Origin: Empedobacter falsenii
Lineage (GTDB): Bacteria > Bacteroidota > Bacteroidia > Flavobacteriales > Weeksellaceae
NCBI RefSeq assembly: GCF_013488205.1
Contig: NZ_CP040908.1
Span: 2,085,876-2,149,875 of the forward strand
Reading direction: 5' to 3'
DNA length: 64,000 nucleotides
Position numbers and translations under genes: made by a program. Every line of letters starts with the position of its first letter. Positions within the stretch are counted from its first letter, which is position 1. The notes under the pieces are model-generated. The model worked only from the letters and a program-made list of their open reading frames with translations. It did not search any database and was not told the origin of the DNA. Positions 9,660 to 18,103 of this stretch are shown one piece after another.

Positions 9660-10110
9660 TTTTTAACAACGAATTTTGTCATTTTGGGCTAGTCTCAGAA
9701 TCGCATCCTTTATAAATCCCCCGATATAGACAAGTTTTAAAAATTACATTAATAAATGAAAAAAATTAACACTAATCATTTTATGAAGATCATTTATACT
9801 CTTTGTGTTGTCTTCGGGGGATAGAGTGTGAATCTGTTTACTCTTTCATAATTTTACATTAGTTTTTTAATTCAACATTAGTTTTAAAATCAACTACTTT
9901 CCGTGTACATCGCGCCAACTTTGTTTTTGGGAAAGAGGTTTATTTTTACGTTGTAAGCTTAACGCTCTACGTGTTTTTTCTTTCTCGTTGTAACATTGAG
10001 TGATTTTCGTTTCATAGAAAAAGAAAATAGTATCGAAATGTCTTTTCTGTCATTCTGGGCTTGTCTCAGAACCACATTCAATATGTCATTTCGAGGTATT
10101 GAGAAATCTA
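9660..10110. repeat. short GTCATTCTG-type hairpin repeats
   Basis: Two copies of a GTCATTYTGGGCTWGTCTCAGAA motif (about 9677-9700 and 10051-10073) and a relative, GTCATTTCGAGGTATTGAGAAATC, at about 10086-10109. Arms such as TTCTG/CAGAA are self-complementary. Elements of this look are widespread in intergenic DNA of Flavobacteriia; function unknown. Confidence 0.6.
9847..9972 (-). repeat. second copy of the susC leader segment, without a gene
   Basis: Same block as 8999-9133, including an ATG in the equivalent place (minus strand, 9847-9849). Here the ATG runs into a stop after three codons (ATG AAA GAG TAA), so no receptor gene follows. It looks like the remnant of a second susC-type locus, or a copied leader left by recombination. 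Confidence 0.6.
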
Positions 10111-10323
10111 TTACTATCACTTTTCAATTCTATTAGAATCGAATAACCATCTTTGCATTTCTATTTTAAGAAATACATATTTATAGAGAGTGTATTTCAC
10201 TTGATTTGTAGAGGAATAAAACCAAGTGTATTGTATGAAGTTCAGTGCTATTTGTAATGGAAGAAACGACCAAAAACAAAAAGGCATGGAACTTACAAAT
10301 CCGAATAGAGGTACTGCCATACC

Positions 10324-10385
10324 AGGAACGAATAAGTAAGCCCACGCCCTAAGACGTGAGCAAAGATACTTATTTTCCCGTTCCT
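10324..10385. repeat. 62-nt imperfect palindrome
   Basis: Arms AGGAACG / CGTTCCT at the ends, AATAAGTA / TACTTATT next, and CACG / CGTG at the top around an 8-nt loop CCCTAAGA. Reads as a long hairpin from either strand. On the minus strand it also includes TATCTTTGC, a match to the Bacteroidota -7 element TAnnTTTG. Confidence 0.75.
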
Positions 10386-10501
10386 ATTGAAAATTGGCAG
10401 TTTTCTATTCAGGAAAAAATAAGACTAAGCTTATATATTTATTTTAATAAAATTCTCTGTATTAATTTTATACATTCAAAAGTACAAATTAAAATCGAAT
10501 A

Positions 10502-10517
10502 GTACAATATATTGTAC
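10502..10517. promoter_or_regulatory. perfect 16-bp palindromic operator ahead of the XRE gene
   Basis: GTACAATATATTGTAC is a perfect palindrome 48 bp before the regulator start at 10566. A further AGTACAA half-site lies at 10481-10487, exactly 20 bp (two helical turns) before the AGTACAA at 10501-10507. This spacing fits autoregulation by a dimeric helix-turn-helix protein (inference). Confidence 0.65.
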
Positions 10518-10565
10518 CATTATTTTATTCAAATAGTTACAATTTTATTTTTAACTAAGAATAAA

Positions 10566-10844
10566 ATGACAGAAAAAGAGAAATTAGGTATTTATTTAAC
10601 CTCTTTGAGAAAGGATATAAAAAGTTCAGATTATATTGATAGAAGTATATCACAACAAGAATTAGCTGATAAAACTAAAGGACTTTCCAAAAATACTTTA
10701 TTATCAATTGAAAATGGAAGTGCTAATCCAACTCTAGATTCACTAATTATTTTAGCTAATGCTTTAAATCAAGATCAATTAAATATTTTTAATATATCAA
10801 TAGATGTTAAGAAATATATTAAAGAGAATAATCTTGATTTTTAG
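10566..10844 (+). CDS. small XRE-family helix-turn-helix regulator
   Basis: I choose the ATG at 10566 (92 residues) over an in-frame ATG at 10512, because the earlier one sits inside the 16-bp operator palindrome and adds a hydrophobic stretch foreign to the family. Residues ~28-75 form a Cro/C1-type helix-turn-helix: ISQQELADKT, then LSKNTLLSIENG as recognition helix, then NPTLDSLIILANAL. Small stand-alone proteins of this type control restriction genes, toxin-antitoxin genes or phage genes. The gene has its own strong terminators, so it is monocistronic; its target is probably itself and perhaps the nuclease-like gene 370 bp downstream. Confidence 0.85.
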   Translation: MTEKEKLGIYLTSLRKDIKSSDYIDRSISQQELADKTKGLSKNTLLSIENGSANPTLDSLIILANALNQDQLNIFNISIDVKKYIKENNLDF

Positions 10845-10947
10845 TTTAAAAAAATATAAGATATTAAGTAATTAAAAACGTTTTGTTTAAAATCAATATA
10901 CTAAATTAGTTGTGTTAACTTGTAGGCATGGTTAAAGTTAGTAATAG

Positions 10948-10987
10948 TACTCTGGAGTTAGTTTTAGGTTTGTATAACTCCAGAGTA
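10948..10987 (+). terminator. terminator after the XRE gene
   Basis: 13-bp perfect stem TACTCTGGAGTTA / TAACTCCAGAGTA with a 14-nt loop, followed by TTTTATTTT. Confidence 0.75.
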
Positions 10988-11013
10988 TTTTATTTTACAT
11001 AAATACATCAGAT

Positions 11014-11057
11014 TAATATAAAGAAAGGGTTCTATAAAGAACCCTTTCTTTATATTA
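11014..11057. terminator. second long hairpin, bidirectional terminator
   Basis: 19-bp perfect stem (arms 11014-11032 and 11039-11057, core AAAGAAAGGGTTC) around a 6-nt loop TATAAA. AT-rich ends on both sides make it usable in both directions. It insulates the XRE gene from the gene at 11214. The 10845-11213 gap holds nothing else I can name. Confidence 0.75.
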
Positions 11058-11213
11058 CACAATAATGGTTATAAATTAGATTATTTTATATATTTGTTAT
11101 TTATACGAAGTACAGATGTAGATGTTTTTTAAAAAATAAATGCAATAGTAGTTTCGTGAATAAACAATGTTAGCTGTCATTCTAAAACCACACACTATAA
11201 CAAATTTCAAAAT

Positions 11214-12332
11214 ATGAGTTATTTTTCAGAAGAAAGTATTGAAGAAGATGAAAGAAGAAATGAAGCCTTTCAATTACTTTGTGGAATTCGAGAAGCTGTT
11301 AGTATCGCTAAAAGAACAAAACAATCAATTCCATATAGAAAAGCTCTTGAATTAGCGTATGACTTATCACCTGAATTACATAAAGAACTGTCAGATTTAT
11401 TAACCAAAGCAAATGAAAGTGATTTAGTTAAATATTATAAGCAAAAAGCGGAGTTAATTTCAACTGAAGAAGGAATTATAGTATTTCCAGAAGATATTAT
11501 AACTAAAGACTTAGATGCAGAAAAGAAACTTTTGATAATTGGAGAAAACACTAACTTAATTCAACGAAAAATTTTTGAACTCGAAGCTGCTTTAGAATAT
11601 TTTCAGCCTGAAGATATTTCTGAAAATTTTATATTAAATCATGATTTTTCTTTAACATCTAAACATCCATTTTTTGAAAAAACACTTTATAATAACGCGA
11701 AAGTTAAAGATTATGAGCTTAGTGATAAACGTATTTTACGTTTGAGATTATTGCATCCAGATAAGGCTGAAAGAGTTATTGGTTCAGACTTAGTATATGA
11801 GCAATTTAATCTACGAACCAATAAAGTAAGATTTATTCATTTACAATATAAAACATGGAATAATAAAGTCTTATATTTTTCAAATGGAAATATTTTAGAC
11901 CAAATAGATAAACTAGATAAACATATATGTAAATCTGGTTATTGCAATAATGAAAACGGAAATAAACATTCAAGTAATTATCGTTTACCATATTGCGCAG
12001 CATTTTTACGACCAACTAATTTTTTAACGAAACCAGACGCAAACTTGGTTTCTTCAGGAATACATTTGCCAATTTGTATGGTAAATAAAATTAAAGAATC
12101 TGATAATAAAATTTCAAATAAAAATGTAATAGGTAAAAACATTGGTCATCGTGTATTTGAAGAATTATTTATAGAAAATCTAATTGGCTCTAATTGGATA
12201 CCTATTGATCAATTAGAAAAATTCTACATTGAAAAAGGAATAACTAGTCAAACTGCAAGAATTAGAGTTCATGCTCAAGAAGTAATCGAAGATAATCGTA
12301 GTGAAGCTGAAAAAGTAAAGAACGACAACTAA
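11214..12332 (+). CDS. unknown protein with a candidate QxK-type nuclease core and four cysteines
   Basis: 372 residues, not recognised. N-terminal part (~1-140) is charged and helical. The middle has GSDLVYEQF (residues 190-198) followed by a strand HLQYKTW (209-215), a D...QxK arrangement like the Mrr-type variant of the PD-(D/E)xK nuclease core, with D192 and Q211-x-K213 as candidate catalytic residues. C239, C244, C261 and C288 could bind zinc, in CKSGYC, LPYC and PIC contexts. The C-terminus (~312-360) is helical and could be a small DNA-binding domain (GITSQTARIRVHAQEV). It lies between the XRE regulator and the type I restriction operon, so a defence role is likely, but nuclease activity is an inference from motif spacing only. 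Confidence 0.5.
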   Translation: MSYFSEESIEEDERRNEAFQLLCGIREAVSIAKRTKQSIPYRKALELAYDLSPELHKELSDLLTKANESDLVKYYKQKAELISTEEGIIVFPEDIITKDLDAEKKLLIIGENTNLIQRKIFELEAALEYFQPEDISENFILNHDFSLTSKHPFFEKTLYNNAKVKDYELSDKRILRLRLLHPDKAERVIGSDLVYEQFNLRTNKVRFIHLQYKTWNNKVLYFSNGNILDQIDKLDKHICKSGYCNNENGNKHSSNYRLPYCAAFLRPTNFLTKPDANLVSSGIHLPICMVNKIKESDNKISNKNVIGKNIGHRVFEELFIENLIGSNWIPIDQLEKFYIEKGITSQTARIRVHAQEVIEDNRSEAEKVKNDN

Positions 12333-12378
12333 TAACTAAGCTTTCGTCTTGCCACCTATTGGATTGATAGTAGATATA

Positions 12379-12402
12379 AAAAGCTCCAAAAAGGAGCCTT
12401 TT
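12379..12402. terminator. terminator between convergent genes
   Basis: AAAAGCTCC / GGAGCCTTTT hairpin with a 5-A loop and one bulged base, between the unknown plus-strand gene and hsdM on the minus strand. Confidence 0.6.
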
Positions 12403-12417
12403 ATATATTGTTTTTTA

Positions 12418-13926
12418 TTAACCTAAGTCATTAATAACCTCTCTGAAACTACCTAAAGCAGATTCTATATTATCTACAATTTCTTGTGCTAAAATATCTG
12501 GTTCAGGTAGATTGTCTAAATCCGTTAGAGATTGATCTTTTATCCAGAAAATATCCAATGATGTTTTGTCTCTTGCGATGATTTCATCATAGGTATATTT
12601 TCTCCAACGACCATCAGGATTTTCCTCCGACCAAGTTTCCGCACGGTTGTAAACATTCTCTGAATTGTAACATTTCACGAAGTCTTGTAAATCAGCTTCG
12701 CTTAATGGCTTTTTCTTTAAGGTATGGTGTACATTCGTGCGGTAATCGTAAATCCACACTTCTTTCGTTTGTGTTTCTTTCGAAGCAGCTTTATTCGTGA
12801 AGAATAGTACATTAGCCTTTACTCCATTGGCATAGAAAATACCAGTAGGTAAACGTAAAATCGTATGTAACTCTGTAGTTTCTAATAATCGCTTACGAAT
12901 TTCTTCTCCTGCACCACCTTCAAACAATACATTATCGGGTAAAACGACTGCTGCTTCCCCATTAATCTTTAATAGGGTTTTGATGTGCTGCAAAAAGTTT
13001 AACTGCTTGTTTGATGTTGTCTCCCAAAAGTCTTGACGGTTGTAACTCATATCGTCACGCTCTACTTCGCCTTCTTCATTGGTTACCGTATACGAACTTT
13101 TCTTCCCAAAAGGTGGGTTTGCTAAGACATAATCATAAGCATTAGCATCAGATGATATTAAGGCATCCGACGACTTAATTAATGGTTCTCCATCAATTTC
13201 ACCAATACCGTGTAAATACAAATTCATTAAACACATACGACGCGTACTTGCTACGATTTCGTTTCCGTGGAATGTTGCATCTTTTAAGAATTTCTTCTCA
13301 TCCCGGTCTAGAGATTGCTTGCTTAGGTAATCATAAGCCGCTAAAAAGAAACCACCCGAACCACAAGCAGGATCGATGATGGTTTTCATAGGCTTCGGTT
13401 GTACACATTGCACCATAATATTAATTAGTGGACGCGGTGTAAAATATTGCCCAGCTCCTGATTTGGTGTCTTCTGCGTTTTTCTCTAATAAACCTTCGTA
13501 GATTTTCCCTTTGATATCCGACCCCATTGATGTCCAATCTTCTTGATCAATTAGGTTGAGGATACGCAATAATTTAGCAGGATCTTGAATCTTATTCTGG
13601 CTCTTGGCATAGATTTGGCCTAACATTCCTTTTTCTGAAGAAAGCGTACGTAATAACTGCGTGTAGAAACTTTCTAATTCGGCACCATTTTTAGCACGTA
13701 AACTTTCCCAATCGCATAAATCACCGTTGGGGATTTCATTTCCATCTATGTCTTTGATTCGCGGTAATTGAATGTTTTTGCTATACGGTGGTTTGTTTAA
13801 TTCATCCACCATTTTAAGGAACAATAAATAGGTAATTTGTTCCAAGTAATCTCCGTAACCTACGCCATCATCACGCATGACATTGGCAAGGTTCCATATT
13901 TTTGATATAATTGCTGACTCAGTCAT
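12418..13926 (-). CDS. hsdM: type I restriction-modification DNA methyltransferase subunit HsdM
   Basis: 502 residues. N-terminal helical HsdM domain (~1-145, with LFLKMVDEL), then an N6-adenine methyltransferase: SAM-binding motif DPACGSGG at 185-192 and catalytic NPPF at 270-273, followed by GEAAVVLPDNVLFEGG. It methylates adenine in the sequence chosen by HsdS and is also needed for restriction by HsdR. It is the last gene of a seven-gene operon (2-nt gap from the DUF262 gene upstream), while hsdS and hsdR are at the other end; five to six kilobases of other defence genes separate hsdM from hsdS. Length is normal for the family. Confidence 0.95.
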   Translation of the reverse strand: MTESAIISKIWNLANVMRDDGVGYGDYLEQITYLLFLKMVDELNKPPYSKNIQLPRIKDIDGNEIPNGDLCDWESLRAKNGAELESFYTQLLRTLSSEKGMLGQIYAKSQNKIQDPAKLLRILNLIDQEDWTSMGSDIKGKIYEGLLEKNAEDTKSGAGQYFTPRPLINIMVQCVQPKPMKTIIDPACGSGGFFLAAYDYLSKQSLDRDEKKFLKDATFHGNEIVASTRRMCLMNLYLHGIGEIDGEPLIKSSDALISSDANAYDYVLANPPFGKKSSYTVTNEEGEVERDDMSYNRQDFWETTSNKQLNFLQHIKTLLKINGEAAVVLPDNVLFEGGAGEEIRKRLLETTELHTILRLPTGIFYANGVKANVLFFTNKAASKETQTKEVWIYDYRTNVHHTLKKKPLSEADLQDFVKCYNSENVYNRAETWSEENPDGRWRKYTYDEIIARDKTSLDIFWIKDQSLTDLDNLPEPDILAQEIVDNIESALGSFREVINDLG

Positions 13927-13928
13927 CT

Positions 13929-16250
13929 TTAACTTTTATATTCTGGAATTAAATTTTCATTTTTTAAATTGAATATTAAATCCTTTATTAATTTATTTAA
14001 TTGCTCTAAGTTTTCTTTTAATGATTTATTTGTATCATAACTATAGCAATTTGATTTTCTATATTTTATAAAATCATTTTCTTTCCATTCATTGTAAGAA
14101 TTTGCAATTGCAAACTTTCTTAAATTTATCGTATCTCCCTTTTTATAAAAAATATCAATTGACCATATTCCTTGTTTTTCATAGACTAAATCAATACAAA
14201 CTCTATCTGTATCTTCTAATTTTGTAATGATCTCATTATTCTCTACCACAAGATCTGTAAATGCAATTGAGTCTCCAAAATTATTAAAACTAATGCTCTC
14301 GGTCTTTGAAATTTCTATAAAAATTTTAGTTACTAAATAAACATCCCATTGTGAAGGATTTATGTTATTTAATAATTTAATATCATAAAAACTATCTGAC
14401 CAAATGAATTGATTTGATTGTGTATGTTCTAAAACCGATTTGAATTTTATGAAATAATATCTCCAATCTCGCTCGTCATTGAATAAAGCTAATCTATCTT
14501 TATACGCATCCTTCAAAGATGTGTATCGCTTAGTTTCCCAATCCTTAATTATATTTAAAAATTCATCTTTATTCACTACTGAATTTAACCAAGCCCTTGA
14601 ATCGTGCATCAAAGCCCATTTTTCTTTACCTGCTGAATTTCCTGTATGAGTTGAAAAATCAAAATAACTTAGAATATATTTTCTAAGCATTTTGGATCTT
14701 AAATCATCAAACAGAATTTCTAAAATTTTGATTACAGCATTCGCTTTATCCTTTGGAAAATCAGATTTTAAATTAAAATCAATTAGCTTAAATAAAATAT
14801 CTGTTCTGCCTTCTAAAAACCTGTTTAATTTATCATCATAATACAATTCTTCAATTGGATGATTAATACTTTCTTCAAGTGAATCTTTGATGTAATTTAT
14901 TTTATTGATTTCATGTTCTTTTCTAGGAATCTGTAAATGATTTAAAATACCAACTACATCATGCCCTTCACTTTTACTAATCCCTTCAAGAATTTGGTTT
15001 AAACGAACGGTAGGTTCATCTGCTACTTCTCTCGTATGCGAATAGTTTATTAAGAAATTTCGGAATAAACATAATTCTTTATCATTTATCTTTTGAGCAT
15101 TTAAATTCCCTTTCAAATACCAAAACCATAATGGTAAAACTCGAATTCTTAAATTCAAAGTTTTTAATGACTTGGTAAAGAAATCTTCAATAAAATGAAT
15201 TGGATTATCAATTTCAATTAGTACTTTTTTTAACGCTGAGAATGCTTTTGATAAAAAATCAATATCAAGATTTTCTATTTCATATATTTTTAATTTCTCC
15301 GATTGATATTCTATTTCCTTGTCAAAATTGCCCTCCAAATATTGTTTTAATACACTAGCATAATAAAGAAATAATTCAAAGCCTTGATCCGCATTTTCAT
15401 TAGTGAATTTATATTCAAAGAAAAAGTCTTGCCATTCTTCCCATAAGGCTCCTGCTTCCTTTTTACCTTCATTAGAACATTTTTCAATTAAATTCGCTCT
15501 CAACTTTTCCTGATGTGATAAATGGTATCCGCGACTGTTCATATACAGGTACAAACGTTCTCCCTGTGCACTAAGCTCAGTATCGAAATAATTGAACTCT
15601 ACATAAATTTCTACAAAATCAATTAAATCAATTAATTGATCATTCGAAAAACCAACTAATTGCTTCTCTAAAAATTCGAAATTATTTCTCAAATTCTGAA
15701 CCGTAATATCGTTGGTATATTCGATCTCAAAAAAGTTTTTATTTTGTCTATAATCTTTTCCTTGCAAAGTATCTTCAATAAAAAGACGCATAAATTCGTA
15801 AGCTGATTCACGAACTTTATAATCTACTTTAGGAAAATTATTATAATAATAAAGTTTTCTAAATACCTCTGTTTTTCCTGCCTTTGTGTACAACACTAAT
15901 AACAACAAATAAAACGTTGTGATACGTTGTTGCCCATCAATTAAAAAAAATTGTCCAGGTAATTGCTTATCGTGATAAGCGTATATAAACCCCATTTTTT
16001 GTTTAAAATGTAGCGTACTATACACTTGTTGTAAATGTTGAAGAATTGTATTATTAACTAATGTATCTCCATTTATACTAACAGATAGTTCAGCATTTTC
16101 TTTTTTATTCCAACGTTTCATTAATGATTCCCAAACCCTATTTACTTGATCTTCTTCCCAAACATAATCACGTTGTAACTCAGGAATTACTAATTGATCT
16201 ATTTCATTATGCGTTAGCAATTCTTTTAGACTGTATCTACCTGTTTTCAT
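13929..16250 (-). CDS. DUF262 (GmrS-like) protein without the HNH domain
   Basis: 773 residues. N-terminal DUF262 fold, related to ParB/sulfiredoxin nucleotide-binding domains: PELQRDYVW at 23-31 and the hallmark DGQQR at 105-109. The remaining ~600 residues are helix-rich; I see no DUF1524 HxxP-type HNH motif. DUF262 is the S half of GmrSD, a type IV enzyme that cuts modified phage DNA, where the domain binds and hydrolyses NTP. It overlaps the preceding DUF262-DUF1524 gene by 14 nt, so the two are translationally coupled and probably form one complex. Similar genes sit inside type I loci elsewhere (the rlo genes of Campylobacter jejuni). Confidence 0.8.
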   Translation of the reverse strand: MKTGRYSLKELLTHNEIDQLVIPELQRDYVWEEDQVNRVWESLMKRWNKKENAELSVSINGDTLVNNTILQHLQQVYSTLHFKQKMGFIYAYHDKQLPGQFFLIDGQQRITTFYLLLLVLYTKAGKTEVFRKLYYYNNFPKVDYKVRESAYEFMRLFIEDTLQGKDYRQNKNFFEIEYTNDITVQNLRNNFEFLEKQLVGFSNDQLIDLIDFVEIYVEFNYFDTELSAQGERLYLYMNSRGYHLSHQEKLRANLIEKCSNEGKKEAGALWEEWQDFFFEYKFTNENADQGFELFLYYASVLKQYLEGNFDKEIEYQSEKLKIYEIENLDIDFLSKAFSALKKVLIEIDNPIHFIEDFFTKSLKTLNLRIRVLPLWFWYLKGNLNAQKINDKELCLFRNFLINYSHTREVADEPTVRLNQILEGISKSEGHDVVGILNHLQIPRKEHEINKINYIKDSLEESINHPIEELYYDDKLNRFLEGRTDILFKLIDFNLKSDFPKDKANAVIKILEILFDDLRSKMLRKYILSYFDFSTHTGNSAGKEKWALMHDSRAWLNSVVNKDEFLNIIKDWETKRYTSLKDAYKDRLALFNDERDWRYYFIKFKSVLEHTQSNQFIWSDSFYDIKLLNNINPSQWDVYLVTKIFIEISKTESISFNNFGDSIAFTDLVVENNEIITKLEDTDRVCIDLVYEKQGIWSIDIFYKKGDTINLRKFAIANSYNEWKENDFIKYRKSNCYSYDTNKSLKENLEQLNKLIKDLIFNLKNENLIPEYKS

Positions 16251-18069
16251 TTACAAATTCGATTAAAGCATTATATGTATTTTTTATCCATAGTGAATTA
16301 GCATCCATATCCTCTGTTTCCCAAAACGTTAGGTTTTTAGAAAAAGTTAATGGTTCATCAGAAAGATTATGCAATATTTTCGCAACTGCGTTTACCGTAT
16401 GTGTAGGTACAAAAGACCCCATACTCATTAGACCTAATAATAATTCTCTTTTTTTGGGAAAAATATAGTTTTTTAACGTGCTATTATTTCCTCCTTCTAA
16501 TAAAGCTAAATTACCTAACTGATGTTCAGAAACATCATGTGAAACGATCGTTTTAATCTCTTCATCTGTTAATAAAATATTATGCTTAATCTTTTGGTTT
16601 AATTCTGGTAAATCACTTGATTTTTCAATAAACCATTCTTTATACTTGCTTACATCTTCTTCTGTCGCATCTGAGTTTTGTGGGTATATATGTTCAATAC
16701 TCCACTTGTTGTTGCGATAGGTATGAAAATCAAAACGATTCGACCAATCAATTACATGGATATCAAAACCTTTACTATCTTTTATTTTTACTAACGGGAA
16801 TACATTTAGCGCTAAAAATATTTTATCTAATTTAGATTTATCTTTTGGGACATTATAAACTAAATCTTGGATCTTTTTATTTTTAATAAAAAGCTGGTTA
16901 TAAAGATGTTGATATAATTTTTCTTTTAGATCTGAAACACCTAACGATAATATGTTATCTATGTTTCCACCAGTACAGGTATAAAAGCCCAATAAATTAT
17001 ACAATTCATTGTTCTTAAACCAGTTTCTTAATCGTTTACTAGTAAGGTAAATTTGATCTAATTGAATGTTTGCTTCTTCAAAATTTTGTAACCCTTCATT
17101 GTATAAATTAAATAGTTTATAGGTGTCGTTTTGCTCTTTTGTAATAGACAAATTATCATGAAATTTGTTAATGTGATCTAAACGTTCATCATTACCCTCT
17201 TTTACATTAGGTTTCAACGCATTTAATAAAGGATTTAACCCTAAAAAACCTTCCTTACTATTAACTAATTTATAATTATAAAAAAACAATTGATTTTGTT
17301 GTTCTGAACGAAGCCAATTGTCCATGTCATCCCAATTACGAGCTATTCTATTTCTCTTTTCTTGAATATGAATAAAATTATCGTCACCATTATCCTTTCT
17401 AGTTGATTTAGTAAACAATAATCCTTTGATTAGATAGAGGTTGTTTAATTCTACTTTATTATCATTAAGATTAGAAAATATTTCTTCAGCTGCTGTTGTA
17501 TCATCTTCTAAATTGATAATTATTTTTACTTTTTGACGGTAATAATTATAAAAAGCTTCTGCTTCCACCTTATCTAGTAATTCTAAAAAATTAAGAATAC
17601 ATTTTTTGGCGTGGTATAAATAAAAGATGTCTTGTTTTTTCTTTAAAATCTCATTTTCTTCATCGCTATCTTCGTCCATCAATATGATTTCCTCAAAAAT
17701 TCGACGATTGTTGTAACGTTCGTATTGAACAATATCTTTCGTTATATTATAAAAACCAAATGCTTTTTCAAAACAATAGAATAAAATACTAATTGTGGTT
17801 AGCCTTTGCTGTCCATCAATTACTTCAAGTAAATCCTTACATTCATCGTTACGTTTGATCGTAATGTATTGTAGGTAATATTCCTCTTGATTTTCAATAA
17901 ATGCTTCGTAAACGTCTGTTAAGAATAACGGAACTTGGTCATGTGCAGCATTCGATTTCCACTTATACCCTCTTTGATAAGCCCCAATGTAGTAATTAGT
18001 AGCTGCTAAAGTTTCTAATAACCCATCGGAAACAAATAACTCTTCCAGGTTATAAATAAATTCTTTCAT
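16237..18069 (-). CDS. DUF262-DUF1524 (GmrSD-like) modification-dependent endonuclease
   Basis: 610 residues. DUF262 N-terminus with YQRGYKW (31-37) and DGQQRLTT (85-92); C-terminal DUF1524 nuclease of the HNH superfamily with IEHIYPQ (458-464) and HQLGNLALLEGGNNSTLKN (516-534). Proteins with both domains are single-chain GmrSD types, which restrict phage DNA carrying modified bases, using the DUF262 part as NTP-dependent sensor and the HNH part as nuclease. The gene follows the Septu HNH gene by 34 nt and overlaps the next DUF262 gene by 14 nt. Both key motifs are intact, so it should be active. Confidence 0.88.
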   Translation of the reverse strand: MKEFIYNLEELFVSDGLLETLAATNYYIGAYQRGYKWKSNAAHDQVPLFLTDVYEAFIENQEEYYLQYITIKRNDECKDLLEVIDGQQRLTTISILFYCFEKAFGFYNITKDIVQYERYNNRRIFEEIILMDEDSDEENEILKKKQDIFYLYHAKKCILNFLELLDKVEAEAFYNYYRQKVKIIINLEDDTTAAEEIFSNLNDNKVELNNLYLIKGLLFTKSTRKDNGDDNFIHIQEKRNRIARNWDDMDNWLRSEQQNQLFFYNYKLVNSKEGFLGLNPLLNALKPNVKEGNDERLDHINKFHDNLSITKEQNDTYKLFNLYNEGLQNFEEANIQLDQIYLTSKRLRNWFKNNELYNLLGFYTCTGGNIDNILSLGVSDLKEKLYQHLYNQLFIKNKKIQDLVYNVPKDKSKLDKIFLALNVFPLVKIKDSKGFDIHVIDWSNRFDFHTYRNNKWSIEHIYPQNSDATEEDVSKYKEWFIEKSSDLPELNQKIKHNILLTDEEIKTIVSHDVSEHQLGNLALLEGGNNSTLKNYIFPKKRELLLGLMSMGSFVPTHTVNAVAKILHNLSDEPLTFSKNLTFWETEDMDANSLWIKNTYNALIEFVNENR

Positions 18070-18103
18070 AATAGTTTAATTGGAGGTTATTGTATTCTTA
18101 AAT

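Noticed and set aside
10117-10320. 67-codon minus-strand frame beginning at 10320
   Set aside because: Lies inside repeat-rich non-coding DNA with no family resemblance; its codons look like repeat sequence. Kept out of the gene list.
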